Positions 7,625-17,189 of a DNA stretch of 34,195 nt are shown here, piece after piece. Positions within the stretch are counted from its first letter, which is position 1, and every line of letters begins with the position of its first letter. The stretch lies in the NCBI GenBank assembly GCA_900757595.1, contig CAAEOL010000028.1:1-34195 (forward strand). Reading direction: 5' to 3'. Below the pieces are notes generated by a model that saw nothing but the letters and a program-made list of their open reading frames with translations, did no database searches and was not told the DNA's origin. Source of the stretch: an uncultured Collinsella sp. Its GTDB lineage: Bacteria; Actinomycetota; Coriobacteriia; Coriobacteriales; Coriobacteriaceae. The position numbers were made by a program, and so were the translations under genes.

Positions 7625-10183
7625 TTACTGCCCAAAGACCTCTTCGGCGATGCGCGCGCTTTCGGCGGCATCCTTGGCATAGTAGTCCGCGCCGATCTGC
7701 TTGGCGTATTCGGGGGTGAGCACGGCGCCGCCCACGATGATCTTGACGCCCGGAACCTCGGTATGGAGCAGCTTGATGGTCTCTTCCATGGCGACGACCG
7801 TGGTAGTCATAAGCGCCGAGAGGCCGACGAGCTTAATATCGCGCTCCTTGACGGTCTTGAGTACCTCCTGCGGATCGACGTCGCGGCCCAGGTCAAAGAC
7901 GGTGTAGCCGTAGTTGTCGAGCAGCATTTTGACGATGTTCTTGCCAATATCGTGGATGTCGCCCTTGACGGTGGCCACGCAGATCTTGCCCTTGTCGGCG
8001 ATCTCGCCGGCGGGCATCAGGCGCTTGATGGTGTCGAAGCCCACGCGTGCGGCTTCGGCCGAGGCCATAAGCTGCGGCAAGAAGAACTTGCCCTGGTCAA
8101 AGAGGACGCCAACCTCGTCGAGGGCGGGGATAAAGTGATTGTTGATAAGGTCCATGGCGTCGTGGTCTGTCAGCAGACGCTCGGTCTCGGCAGCGATCTC
8201 GCCTTTGCGGCCCGAGACGACCATTCGACGAATCGGGTCGTCGTTGCCGTCGGTGCCGGCGGTGCCGGCAGCGGGCGCGGCATCACTCGATGCGGCCTGA
8301 GCCGCTGCCGGGTTTGCGGCGATCTTATACGGATCGGTCCAGCCGGCGTAGCGCTCGATGTATCCGGTCGAGCCCTCGTCCTCAACGCTCAGGACGCGAT
8401 AGCTGTAGACGGTGTCCATAAAGCGCTTGGAGCCCGGGTTCATGATGGGGGCATCGAGACCTGCGCCGAAGGCGGCAGCCAAAAAGACCGAGCCCAGCAG
8501 CGGGCGGGCAGGCAGGCCAAAGCTGATGTTCGACACGCCGAGCGCGCATTTGACGCCCAGACGCTCCTTGCACAGGGACATGGCGCGCAGGATCTGCTCG
8601 GCCTGGCGTTGATTGGTCGAGGCGGTCATGACCAGACAGTCGATGAGGATGCGGTCCGGGCCGATGCCGTAGCGGGCGGCCTCGGTCACGATGCGCTCGG
8701 CGATGGCGAAGCGGGCCTCGGCGGTATCGGGGATGCCGCCTTCGTCGAGCGTAAGGCCGACAACGTTGGTGCCGTAGTGGGCGACCAGCGGAAAGATCTC
8801 ATCCATGATCTGCTGCTTGCCATTGACCGAGTTGATGATGGGCTTGCCGGCGTAGCGGCGCACGGCGGCTTCGACGGCTGCGGGGTCGGTGGAGTCGATC
8901 TGCAACGGCAGCAGCGTGGAACCCTGGAGCTGCTCGGTGGCCTGTTGGATAATCTTGACCTCGTCGATCTCGGGCAGGCCCACGTTGACGTCCAGGATGT
9001 CGGCGCCCTGCTCCTGCTGGCTGATGCCCTGGCTCACCACGTAGTCCAGATCGCCGTCGCGCAGGGCCTGCTGCAGGCGCTTTTTGCCGGTGGGATTGAT
9101 GCGCTCGCCGATGACGGCAATCTTGTGGCCGTCGCAGGGAAGGTCCACCACAGTCTGGGCACTTGTGACCGACATGCTGGGCTTGCGGTGGCGCGGACTG
9201 GGCGTGTGGTTATCGATAAGCGTGCGCAAGGCGGCCATGTGCGCCGGCGTGGTGCCGCAGCAGCCGCCCACGACGCTCACGCCGTCCTCAATCATGCCGG
9301 CGACGGCTTTGGCGTATTCGGGGGCCTGGATGTCAAAGACGGTATTACCGTCGTCGTCCACGTGGGGCAGTCCCGCATTGGCCTGCACCATAACGGGTTT
9401 GTCCGTAACGGTGAGCATACGTGCGGCGAGCCCTCGGAGCTCGGCCGGTCCCTGGCTGCAGTTGATGCCCAAAACGTCGGCGCCGATGGCGTCGAGCGTG
9501 ATGGCGGCCACCTCGGGGCTCGTGCCCAGGAACGTGCGACCGTCTTCCTCAAAGGTCATGGTGGCAAAGACGGGCAGGTCGGAGTTCTCTCGGCAGGCGA
9601 GGACGGCCGCCTTGATCTCGGCAAGGTCGGTCATGGTCTCGATAATAAAGAGGTCCACGCCCGCATCGACGCCGGCGCGCACTTCCTCGGCAAAGAGGTC
9701 GTAGGCCTCGTCAAAGCTGAGGGTGCCCAGGGGGCGCAGCAGGGCGCCGATGGGGCCGATGTCGCCGGCGACGTAGTGGGCGCCGGCCGCGCTGGCGCAA
9801 GAGACCGCGGCGGCAAAGACATCTGCCACGGTGGCGGCGCCATCGAGCTTGTGCGCGTTGGCGCCAAAGGTGTTGGCGGTGATCACATCGCAGCCGGCCT
9901 CGACGTACTGACGCTGGATGTCGGTGATGACCTGAGGCTCCTCAAAGTTGAGCAGCTCGGGCAGGGCGCCTGCCTTCATGCCGGCGGCCTGCAGCATGGT
10001 GCCCATGCCGCCGTCGAACAGCAGGTGCCCCGTGCCCTCGATGGCAGCGCGCAGGCGATCGTCCTTAATGCGAAGGTCGTCGATTGTGCGCGTCTTGTAC
10101 GTGGCGCCATTGCGGCGTGCGGCATCAACGGGCGCCGCCAGCGCGGCACCGTCCAGATCATGAGTGATAAGCGGAGTAAACAT
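7625..10183 (-). CDS. metH: Cobalamin-dependent methionine synthase MetH lacking the activation domain
   Basis: The enzyme transfers the methyl group of 5-methyltetrahydrofolate to homocysteine through cobalamin. The 852 residues hold a homocysteine-binding barrel (DGGMGTML near 57; zinc cysteines in GINCS near 240 and GGCCGTTP near 306), a pterin-binding barrel (IGERINPTGKKRL, LDVNVGLPEID), a B12 cap, and a B12-binding domain with DIHDIGKN carrying the axial His near residue 743. It ends after the B12 domain, so the roughly 330-residue SAM-dependent activation domain of E. coli MetH is missing; the next gene upstream supplies it. The ATG at 10183 is preferred over the adjacent TTG because AGGAG, fused to the upstream stop codon (TAGGAG), is spaced 7 bp from it. 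It is translationally coupled in the metF operon. Confidence 0.95.
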   Translation of the reverse strand: MFTPLITHDLDGAALAAPVDAARRNGATYKTRTIDDLRIKDDRLRAAIEGTGHLLFDGGMGTMLQAAGMKAGALPELLNFEEPQVITDIQRQYVEAGCDVITANTFGANAHKLDGAATVADVFAAAVSCASAAGAHYVAGDIGPIGALLRPLGTLSFDEAYDLFAEEVRAGVDAGVDLFIIETMTDLAEIKAAVLACRENSDLPVFATMTFEEDGRTFLGTSPEVAAITLDAIGADVLGINCSQGPAELRGLAARMLTVTDKPVMVQANAGLPHVDDDGNTVFDIQAPEYAKAVAGMIEDGVSVVGGCCGTTPAHMAALRTLIDNHTPSPRHRKPSMSVTSAQTVVDLPCDGHKIAVIGERINPTGKKRLQQALRDGDLDYVVSQGISQQEQGADILDVNVGLPEIDEVKIIQQATEQLQGSTLLPLQIDSTDPAAVEAAVRRYAGKPIINSVNGKQQIMDEIFPLVAHYGTNVVGLTLDEGGIPDTAEARFAIAERIVTEAARYGIGPDRILIDCLVMTASTNQRQAEQILRAMSLCKERLGVKCALGVSNISFGLPARPLLGSVFLAAAFGAGLDAPIMNPGSKRFMDTVYSYRVLSVEDEGSTGYIERYAGWTDPYKIAANPAAAQAASSDAAPAAGTAGTDGNDDPIRRMVVSGRKGEIAAETERLLTDHDAMDLINNHFIPALDEVGVLFDQGKFFLPQLMASAEAARVGFDTIKRLMPAGEIADKGKICVATVKGDIHDIGKNIVKMLLDNYGYTVFDLGRDVDPQEVLKTVKERDIKLVGLSALMTTTVVAMEETIKLLHTEVPGVKIIVGGAVLTPEYAKQIGADYYAKDAAESARIAEEVFGQ

Positions 10184-10193
10184 CAATGAGCTC

Positions 10194-10982
10194 CTAATGG
10201 CTGGAATAGCAGGTGGTGTGGGCGGCGCGGAAGCGACAGTGCTCGCGCATGCGGCAGATATTGCAGGTGGGGCGGCTCTGGGCGTCGTGGACCTCGCCGT
10301 CGAACAGACCGATCACCGCGGTCACGCTCTTGGTGGGCATGAGCAGGCTGGTGGACGTGACGGTAAGCCCGATGAGCCGCGTGGCGTTGAGCGCGTCCAC
10401 GATTGAGCGCTGTGCCGTAAGCGGGCAGTCGCCGTAGCCGGGACTGAAGCGCCAGTTACCGGCGAGTCCGTGTGCGGCGGCCGCAGCCTTAACCTGCTGG
10501 TCCATCTGCTCGACGGCGGCTTCTACATAGGCAGAGCATGCGGCGTCGAGCACGGCTCCCTCCAGGGGCTGCTGGGCTCCCGTGGTACGCAGGCGACGCT
10601 CGGCGTCCATGCCGAGAGTGCATGCCATGAGCGCGGCAAATCGGGCGTCTTTGAGATGTCGATAGATATCGCGACCCCGCAGATCAACGTTGGTGCCGAC
10701 CAAGCGGATGCAGGGCTCGCCCTGCTCGTCCACGCCCGTGGCATCGACGGCAAACACGCGTCGCACGCCACGGGGTTCAATGTCCAGCTCCAGACGCTCA
10801 ACGACAAGCTCAATACGCTGCGACAGCTCGGGCTCAATTTGCTGACCGCTGTAGCCCAGATAGCGCAGCATCTCGGCACGATCGACGCGGGGATGGTGGG
10901 CATCATCGATACGATAAAGCGCCGGCGACGCAAGGTCGGCCGGCACTTCGACAGCGGTTGTATCGATGTGCGGTTTTTCCAT
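10194..10982 (-). CDS. Stand-alone methionine synthase reactivation protein (MetH activation-domain-like)
   Basis: This 262-residue protein corresponds to the SAM-binding activation domain of MetH, which reductively remethylates oxidised cob(II)alamin. It shows RFSPGYGDCPL (SAM-binding region), TSLLMPTKSVTAVIG and a C-terminal cysteine-rich tail, CNICRMREHCRFR, that could bind a metal or Fe-S cluster. In E. coli this unit is fused to MetH; here it is separate and lies between metF and the shortened metH. Its ATG at 10982 overlaps the metF stop by one base (TAATG), and its stop codon forms part of the metH ribosome site. The reductant partner is not in the window. The role is clear from context; the electron donor and the function of the Cys tail are inferred. 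Confidence 0.85.
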   Translation of the reverse strand: MEKPHIDTTAVEVPADLASPALYRIDDAHHPRVDRAEMLRYLGYSGQQIEPELSQRIELVVERLELDIEPRGVRRVFAVDATGVDEQGEPCIRLVGTNVDLRGRDIYRHLKDARFAALMACTLGMDAERRLRTTGAQQPLEGAVLDAACSAYVEAAVEQMDQQVKAAAAAHGLAGNWRFSPGYGDCPLTAQRSIVDALNATRLIGLTVTSTSLLMPTKSVTAVIGLFDGEVHDAQSRPTCNICRMREHCRFRAAHTTCYSSH

Positions 10983-11854
10983 TACCCCAGGCGCTCCATA
11001 ATGGTTGCGGCGATTGCAGGACGATTCATAGTGTACAGGTGCAGACCGTCGGCGCCGTGCTCCTTAAGGTCGCAAAGCTGACGGGCGGCATAATCTACAC
11101 CGGCTGCCTGCAGGCTCTCGGGGTCGTTCTCGTACTTGGCGAGAATCTTGATGACGGGGGAGGGCAGCGACGCGCCGCACATAAAGACCATGCGGCTGAT
11201 TTGCGACTTGCCCATAAACGGCATGATGCCCGCGGTAATGGGCACGGTGATACCTGCCTTGTTGGCAAGCTCGCGGAAACGGTAGAAGCACTCGTTGTCA
11301 AAGAAGAGCTGCGTCACAAAGAAGCTCGCGCCGGCGTCCTGTTTTTGCTTGAGGTATTCGACCGAAGCGTTGAGGTCCTCACAGGCAATGTGGCCCTCGG
11401 GGTAGGCCGCGGCGCCCACACAAAAGCCGGCGTCGACAAGCTCGGGGATGAGCTCGCGGGCGTAGGCGTAGTCCGAGGCGGGCTTGTCATCCTCGGTCGC
11501 GCCAGCGGGCAGATCACCGCGCAGGGCCAGGATGTTTTCTACGCCGGCGGAGCGGTATTCGTCGATCTTGGCGGCGATATCGGCGTGCGAGCGGCCCACG
11601 CAGGTGAGGTGCGCCACCGAGGGCGTATTGAATTCGCTCGTAATCATTTGCGCGATGGGGGCGGTGGTGGCGCCGTTGCCCGAGCCGCCGGCAGAGCAGG
11701 TGACCGAGACAAAGCTCGGCGAAAGCTTGCACAGATTGCCTGCCACTTCGCGAGCCGTGTTGAGGGTAAGCTCGCCCTTGGGCGGGAACATCTCAAACGA
11801 AACGGGTGCGGTGCCCTGGGATGCTGCCTGCTTAAAAACCTCGTCGACGCGCAT
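10982..11854 (-). CDS. metF: 5,10-methylenetetrahydrofolate reductase MetF
   Basis: The 290-residue flavoprotein reduces methylenetetrahydrofolate to 5-methyltetrahydrofolate, the methyl donor used by the neighbouring MetH. Family features are SFEMFPPKGE at the N-terminus (the catalytic-Glu strand), SVTCSAGGSG, ILALRGDLP (folate/FAD region), FFVTQLFFDN and LHLYTMNR at the end. The ATG at 11854 has an ideal AAAGGAG 6 bp upstream; the longer frame to 11920 adds residues that do not fit the family. It is the first gene of the metF, activation protein, metH operon. I see no SAM, SAH or cobalamin riboswitch in its short leader. Confidence 0.95.
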   Translation of the reverse strand: MRVDEVFKQAASQGTAPVSFEMFPPKGELTLNTAREVAGNLCKLSPSFVSVTCSAGGSGNGATTAPIAQMITSEFNTPSVAHLTCVGRSHADIAAKIDEYRSAGVENILALRGDLPAGATEDDKPASDYAYARELIPELVDAGFCVGAAAYPEGHIACEDLNASVEYLKQKQDAGASFFVTQLFFDNECFYRFRELANKAGITVPITAGIMPFMGKSQISRMVFMCGASLPSPVIKILAKYENDPESLQAAGVDYAARQLCDLKEHGADGLHLYTMNRPAIAATIMERLG

Positions 11855-12280
11855 ATCGTGCTCCTTTAGATACGTAATAGTGTGATGTGTTGTAAGGATT
11901 CTACAGCACCACTGTGTCACGGTGGAGTTTCACTCGCTATTCGGGGATACCAATCAAAGATGCCTTGCTATCGACATTCCCTATAGCAGAGCGGTCAATC
12001 TGGGATGGGGCTATAAAGACTGGTATCTGATGCGAAATACCAGTTAATAGAGCCCCATCCCAAATTGACTACCCTTAAACCATGGGGAGAGGTCTGCAAT
12101 TTATACAGTTGATTGGCTGTTGAGGGCGGCAACGCCGCCGCGATGCGGTAACCTCATTGATTGGTTTCGTGACAGCAACATAACGGTAATGTTGCGGAAA
12201 CACGACGAGCCTAATCTATGACTCGTTCGTTAGTAATCAACACCGCTTCTCACGCGGTGCCGATACGAAGGGAGTTCCGT
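11855..12280. other. Divergent intergenic region between metF and glnN
   Basis: This 426-bp region must hold the promoters of both genes. It contains a 76-bp near-palindrome (11994-12069), a small hairpin CCACTGT/ACGGTGG (11909-11925), and a chain of hairpins in the glnN leader (12175-12282). I could not assign convincing -35/-10 boxes or a known riboswitch to either gene. Confidence 0.5.
11994..12069. repeat. 76-bp near-palindrome between metF and glnN
   Basis: The arms GTCAATCTGGGATGGGGCT (11994-12012) and 12051-12069 are complementary at 18 of 19 positions. On the same axis, ACTGGTAT (12019-12026) pairs with ATACCAGT (12037-12044) around a 10-nt loop. A short internal loop separates the two stems. 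No T-run follows on either strand. It may be a palindromic mobile element, an operator of unusual size or part of a leader RNA. Confidence 0.75.

Positions 12281-12282
<2 letters not shown>
12175..12282 (+). promoter_or_regulatory. Structured 5' leader of glnN
   Basis: Four stems follow one another: GCAACAT/ATGTTGC (12175-12195, 7-nt loop), ACGACGAG/CTCGTTCGT with one bulge (12202-12230), CACCGC/GCGGTG (12241-12259), and ATACG/CGTAT (12263-12267 and 12278-12282). The last would place the ribosome site AAGGGAG (12268-12274) in its loop and the start codon at its base. It resembles no glutamine or other riboswitch I know. A nitrogen-responsive leader is an inference. Confidence 0.4.
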
Positions 12283-14368
<2,086 letters not shown>

Positions 14369-14392
14369 CAGACACGTTTGATTTTGCGTGCG

Positions 14393-14427
14393 AAGGGGTC
14401 TCGCCTGTGCGAGGTCCCTTCTTTTTT
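14393..14427 (+). terminator. Intrinsic terminator of glnN
   Basis: AAGGGGTCTCGC and GCGAGGTCCCTT (14393-14420) pair over 12 bp with two G-U pairs and a 4-nt loop. CTTTTTT follows at 14421-14427. Confidence 0.9.
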
Positions 14428-14463
14428 GTCGCCACTGGCGAAGACGGCAGAGGTTCTTGGCTG

Positions 14464-14518
14464 ATTTGGCGCACATTTGGCGCACATTTGGCGCACATTT
14501 GGCGCACATTTGGCGCGC
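14464..14518. repeat. Tandem repeat, five copies of an 11-bp unit
   Basis: Four identical units ATTTGGCGCAC are followed by a fifth, ATTTGGCGCGC, 55 bp in all. They sit between two converging terminators, those of glnN and tRNA-Glu. The unit is close to one helical turn, so identical faces repeat along the helix. Copy number may vary by slippage. No ORF uses it convincingly. Confidence 0.9.
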
Positions 14519-14545
14519 ATGCGCCGAAACGAAAACAGCCAAGAC

Positions 14546-14584
14546 AAAAAAACGAACCCGCACGACTTAACATCGCACAGGTTC
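14546..14584 (-). terminator. Terminator of tRNA-Glu
   Basis: Read on the minus strand, GAACCTGTGCGA (14584-14573) pairs with TCGTGCGGGTTC (14565-14554) over 12 bp with three G-U pairs and a 7-nt loop. Seven U follow (14546-14552). Confidence 0.85.
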
Positions 14585-14598
14585 GCACATTTTCGGGT

Positions 14599-14675
14599 TG
14601 GTGCCCCCAGCGGGATTCGAACCCGCGATATCCACCTTGAAAGGGTGGCGTCCTTGGCCGCTAGACGATGGGGAC
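14599..14675 (-). tRNA. tRNA-Glu (anticodon UUC)
   Basis: The acceptor stem GTCCCCA/TGGGGGC, T-arm GCGGGTTCGAATCCCGC and anticodon loop CTTTCAA give anticodon TTC, that is Glu. The encoded 3' end is ACCA. Length is 77 nt with CCA. The D-arm segment contains GTCTAGCGGCCAAGGAC, typical of tRNA-Glu. It has its own promoter (14686-14715) and terminator. Confidence 0.97.
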
Positions 14676-14685
14676 AGCGGGAAAG

Positions 14686-14715
14686 AGTATAGCAGACTTT
14701 TCTATCCGTTCACAA
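14686..14715 (-). promoter_or_regulatory. Promoter of tRNA-Glu
   Basis: On the minus strand a TTGTGA -35 box (14710-14715) and a TATACT -10 box (14686-14691) are separated by 18 bp. The mature tRNA begins 10 bp after the -10 box. Confidence 0.65.
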
Positions 14716-14775
14716 ATCGTTGGCAGATTGAAAAACCACCACACAGGAGTGGGTTTCTATTCCGATTTTCAAATA

Positions 14776-14910
14776 TCTCAATCTGTAACATCTGGGCGGG
14801 CAAATCGGCTCTATCTGTTACAGATCGAGACAGACGGCGGCAGTCGGGGCGAACATCTCAATCTGTAACAGTAAGATGACTTTTAACGGTCTAAATGTTA
14901 CAGATCGAGA
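14776..14910. repeat. Array of four 15-bp repeats in alternating orientation with 25-bp spacers
   Basis: TCTCAATCTGTAACA occurs at 14776-14790 and 14856-14870. Its reverse complement with one change, TGTTACAGATCGAGA, occurs at 14816-14830 and 14896-14910. Start points are exactly 40 bp apart and all three spacers are 25 bp and unrelated. Copies of the same orientation also share a base or two of flank. The array lies upstream of the tRNA-Glu promoter and downstream of the murT-gatD stop. AAACCACCAC with a related flank is found on both sides (14733 and 14931). It is not a CRISPR, because the repeats alternate in orientation and are short. Confidence 0.85.
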
Positions 14911-14931
14911 CAAACTACCGTGGCGGGTCGA

Positions 14932-14968
14932 AACCACCACAAAGGTGCCTGTCCACTTTGTGATGGTT
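14932..14968. repeat. REP-like hairpin overlapping the murT-gatD stop codon
   Basis: Arms 14932-14944 (AACCACCACAAAG) and 14956-14968 pair with one mismatch around an 11-nt loop, GTGCCTGTCCA. Read on the other strand the loop is TGGACAGGCAC, like the core of another hairpin at 22271-22301. The right arm overlaps the TAA at 14967-14969, so it may also protect or end the murT-gatD mRNA. Confidence 0.65.
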
Positions 14969-17144
14969 AGGGGAGGAGCTTCATCGCGGCGTCGTGGGCG
15001 ACGTGCTCGTAGGTGTCGTCGAGGGGCTTGAGCGGCAGCAGGGCGGCGGCCTGTGCGTCGCCACGGCGCTCAAGGGCGTGGGCGATGAGCCAGTCGGCGA
15101 GCTCGGGGTTCTTGGGTAGCGCTGGTCCGTGCAGGTACGTGCCGATGACTCCCTTGTAGATCAGACCCTCAAATCCATCGTCGCCGTTGTTGCCGGTGCC
15201 CGTGACGACGGACGTTCCGAGCGGCGTGGCATCGGCGTCCAAAAGCGTGCGGCCACCGTGGTTCTCGAATCCCACAAAGGGCTCGGGTGCCAGGTCGGTC
15301 TTGACGGCGACGTTGCCGATCAGGCGGTCGAAGCCGCGTACGGTCTCGGCGGCAATGACGCCCAGGCCCTCTATGCGATTTTCGCCCATATAGTACGAAC
15401 GGCCGAGCAGCTGATAGCTGCCGCAGATGGCGAGCAGCGAACCGCCGTCCTCAACATAGGCTGCGACCTTGTCTTTTTGGGCGAGCAGCTCGTGTGCCAC
15501 GGCTAGCTGGTCGCGATCGGATCCGCCGCCCATCATGACGATATCGGCATCATGCAGATCGAGCACCTCGCCCATGCGGACCTCATCCACGCGAACGGGG
15601 ATGCCGCGCCAGGCGCAGCGGCGCTCGAGGGCGATGACGTTGCCGCCGTCGCCATAGAGGTTGAGGGCATCGGGATACAGGTAGACGATGCGCAGCGGGC
15701 GCGAGAGCTCGACTGGCGCGATACCGACAGGAAGAGCGCTGCCGTCGGCACGGACTGCGGCGCGGGCAGCAACCGTGGCTGCATCGGCACCCTTCAGCCC
15801 GTCGAGTTCTTTGACCAGCGGCGGGAAGGCCGTGTAGTTGGCGACGGCGTAGAAGGTGTCATCGGCGGCCTCGTCTGCCATGGCGCCAATTGCCTGCGCG
15901 ACGTCCGAGATAATCGCGGCATCGATGCCGGCGTACTTGAGGCGCACCTGCATGTCGTGCGCGCGCGTGCCGCCGGCAAAGGCGACAAGACCCGGCGTGT
16001 CGGCGATGCGCTCAAAGTCGACGTCGTAGATCCACGATACATCGTGGCCGTCGGCGTCGTTGTCGTTGAGGAAGAAAGCGCAGAGTCTGCCGCCTGCCGT
16101 CTTGATGGACTGGATCTGGCGATCGAAGCCTACGGGATTCTTGGCCAGGTTGGCCTCGACGGTTCGGCCGGCGATATTCCAACGGCCCATGCGACCACCT
16201 GCCGGCACGTAGGCGTCGAGCGTGGGCTGCAGGCGTGCGGTGTCCACGCCCAGCTCGTGGGCGGCGAAGAAGGCGGCGGCGACGTTATAGACCATGTACA
16301 GGCCGTTGTAGCGCGTGGCGATGTGCACGGCGGGCGCGTTGGCCTCGGGTCCAAAGGCCAGGTCAAAGCCGTAACCGTCGCAGCCGAGTTCCACGCCCGT
16401 CACGCGACGGACAAGCGCAGGGCGGGCCCAGCCGCACGAGGGGCAATGGTAGGCGCCGAGTTGACCATACTGTACGTAGTCGTACTCCAACGGGGCGTTG
16501 CACTGCGAGCAAAAGCGCGAGTCGCTAATGCGGTCGGACTCGGTGCCCGTGGCGCCATCGATGCCAAAGGCAATACTCGCGTTGGGAACGCGCGCGGCAA
16601 TCGAGGCGCACAGCGGGTCGTCGGCGTTGTAGATGAGCGTCGTTGCCGGCGAAAGCTCCAACGCGTGGGCGATGACCTCCTGGGTGTGATCGATCTCGCC
16701 ATAGCGATCTAGCTGGTCACGGAACAGGTTGAGCAGCACGAAGTACGTCGGCTTGAGCTTGGGCAGGACGCGCACAGTGTAGAGCTCATCGCATTCAAAA
16801 ACGCCTACGCGCTTGCTGCTGGCGGTTCGCTTAAGGTTGCCGCGGGCCTCGAGCAGAGCGCCCACCACACCAGGCTCCATATTGTTGCCGGCACGGTTGC
16901 ACACCACGGTAGCACCGCTGGCAGCAACGGCGTCGGCGATGAGGTTGGAGGTGGTGGTCTTGCCGTTGGTGCCGGTGATCACCACGCTGCGGTCGACCAG
17001 GCTCGCGAGGTCGCTTAGCAGCTCGGGGTCGATCTTCATGGCGATGCGGCCGGGGAGTACGCCGCCCTGGCGCTTAAGGACGGAGCGCAGCCCCCAGCGA
17101 GCGATATCGCTCGAGGCACAGGCGAGAGATGAGCGGAAGTTCAT
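14967..17144 (-). CDS. MurT-GatD fusion, lipid II isoglutaminyl synthase
   Basis: In Gram-positives MurT (Mur-ligase fold) and GatD (glutaminase) jointly amidate the D-Glu of lipid II to D-isoglutamine at the inner membrane face. Here both are one 725-residue chain. The MurT part has the ATP loop TGTNGKTTT (about 58-66), a Cys4 zinc ribbon (CSQC near 210, CPSC near 232) and the DUF1727 region. The GatD part begins near 480 (LRIVYLYPDALNLYGDGGN), with nucleophile Cys in AICGSYQLLG near 573 and catalytic His in TYLHGP near 670. Separate proteins total about 680 residues, so the fusion retains both in full. The ATG at 17144 has TTAGGAA upstream. It is last in an operon with two unknown genes, 45 bp after the nearer one. 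Confidence 0.92.
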   Translation of the reverse strand: MNFRSSLACASSDIARWGLRSVLKRQGGVLPGRIAMKIDPELLSDLASLVDRSVVITGTNGKTTTSNLIADAVAASGATVVCNRAGNNMEPGVVGALLEARGNLKRTASSKRVGVFECDELYTVRVLPKLKPTYFVLLNLFRDQLDRYGEIDHTQEVIAHALELSPATTLIYNADDPLCASIAARVPNASIAFGIDGATGTESDRISDSRFCSQCNAPLEYDYVQYGQLGAYHCPSCGWARPALVRRVTGVELGCDGYGFDLAFGPEANAPAVHIATRYNGLYMVYNVAAAFFAAHELGVDTARLQPTLDAYVPAGGRMGRWNIAGRTVEANLAKNPVGFDRQIQSIKTAGGRLCAFFLNDNDADGHDVSWIYDVDFERIADTPGLVAFAGGTRAHDMQVRLKYAGIDAAIISDVAQAIGAMADEAADDTFYAVANYTAFPPLVKELDGLKGADAATVAARAAVRADGSALPVGIAPVELSRPLRIVYLYPDALNLYGDGGNVIALERRCAWRGIPVRVDEVRMGEVLDLHDADIVMMGGGSDRDQLAVAHELLAQKDKVAAYVEDGGSLLAICGSYQLLGRSYYMGENRIEGLGVIAAETVRGFDRLIGNVAVKTDLAPEPFVGFENHGGRTLLDADATPLGTSVVTGTGNNGDDGFEGLIYKGVIGTYLHGPALPKNPELADWLIAHALERRGDAQAAALLPLKPLDDTYEHVAHDAAMKLLP

Positions 17145-17189
17145 GAAGCCGTTCCTAACGTGAATGACATGGTCGTGGCGTTTGCGCCG

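Noticed and set aside
5939..10189. A 1416-codon plus-strand open frame opposite metH and the PFL-family gene
   Set aside because: It is rich in Gly, Ala, Asp, His and Val and has no family signature. It runs exactly opposite conserved minus-strand genes; high GC at codon third positions explains it.
11855..12000. SAM or cobalamin riboswitch upstream of metF
   Set aside because: The conserved SAM-I and cobalamin-box sequences are absent.
14776..14910. CRISPR array
   Set aside because: The repeats are only 15 bp and alternate in orientation, and no cas gene is near.
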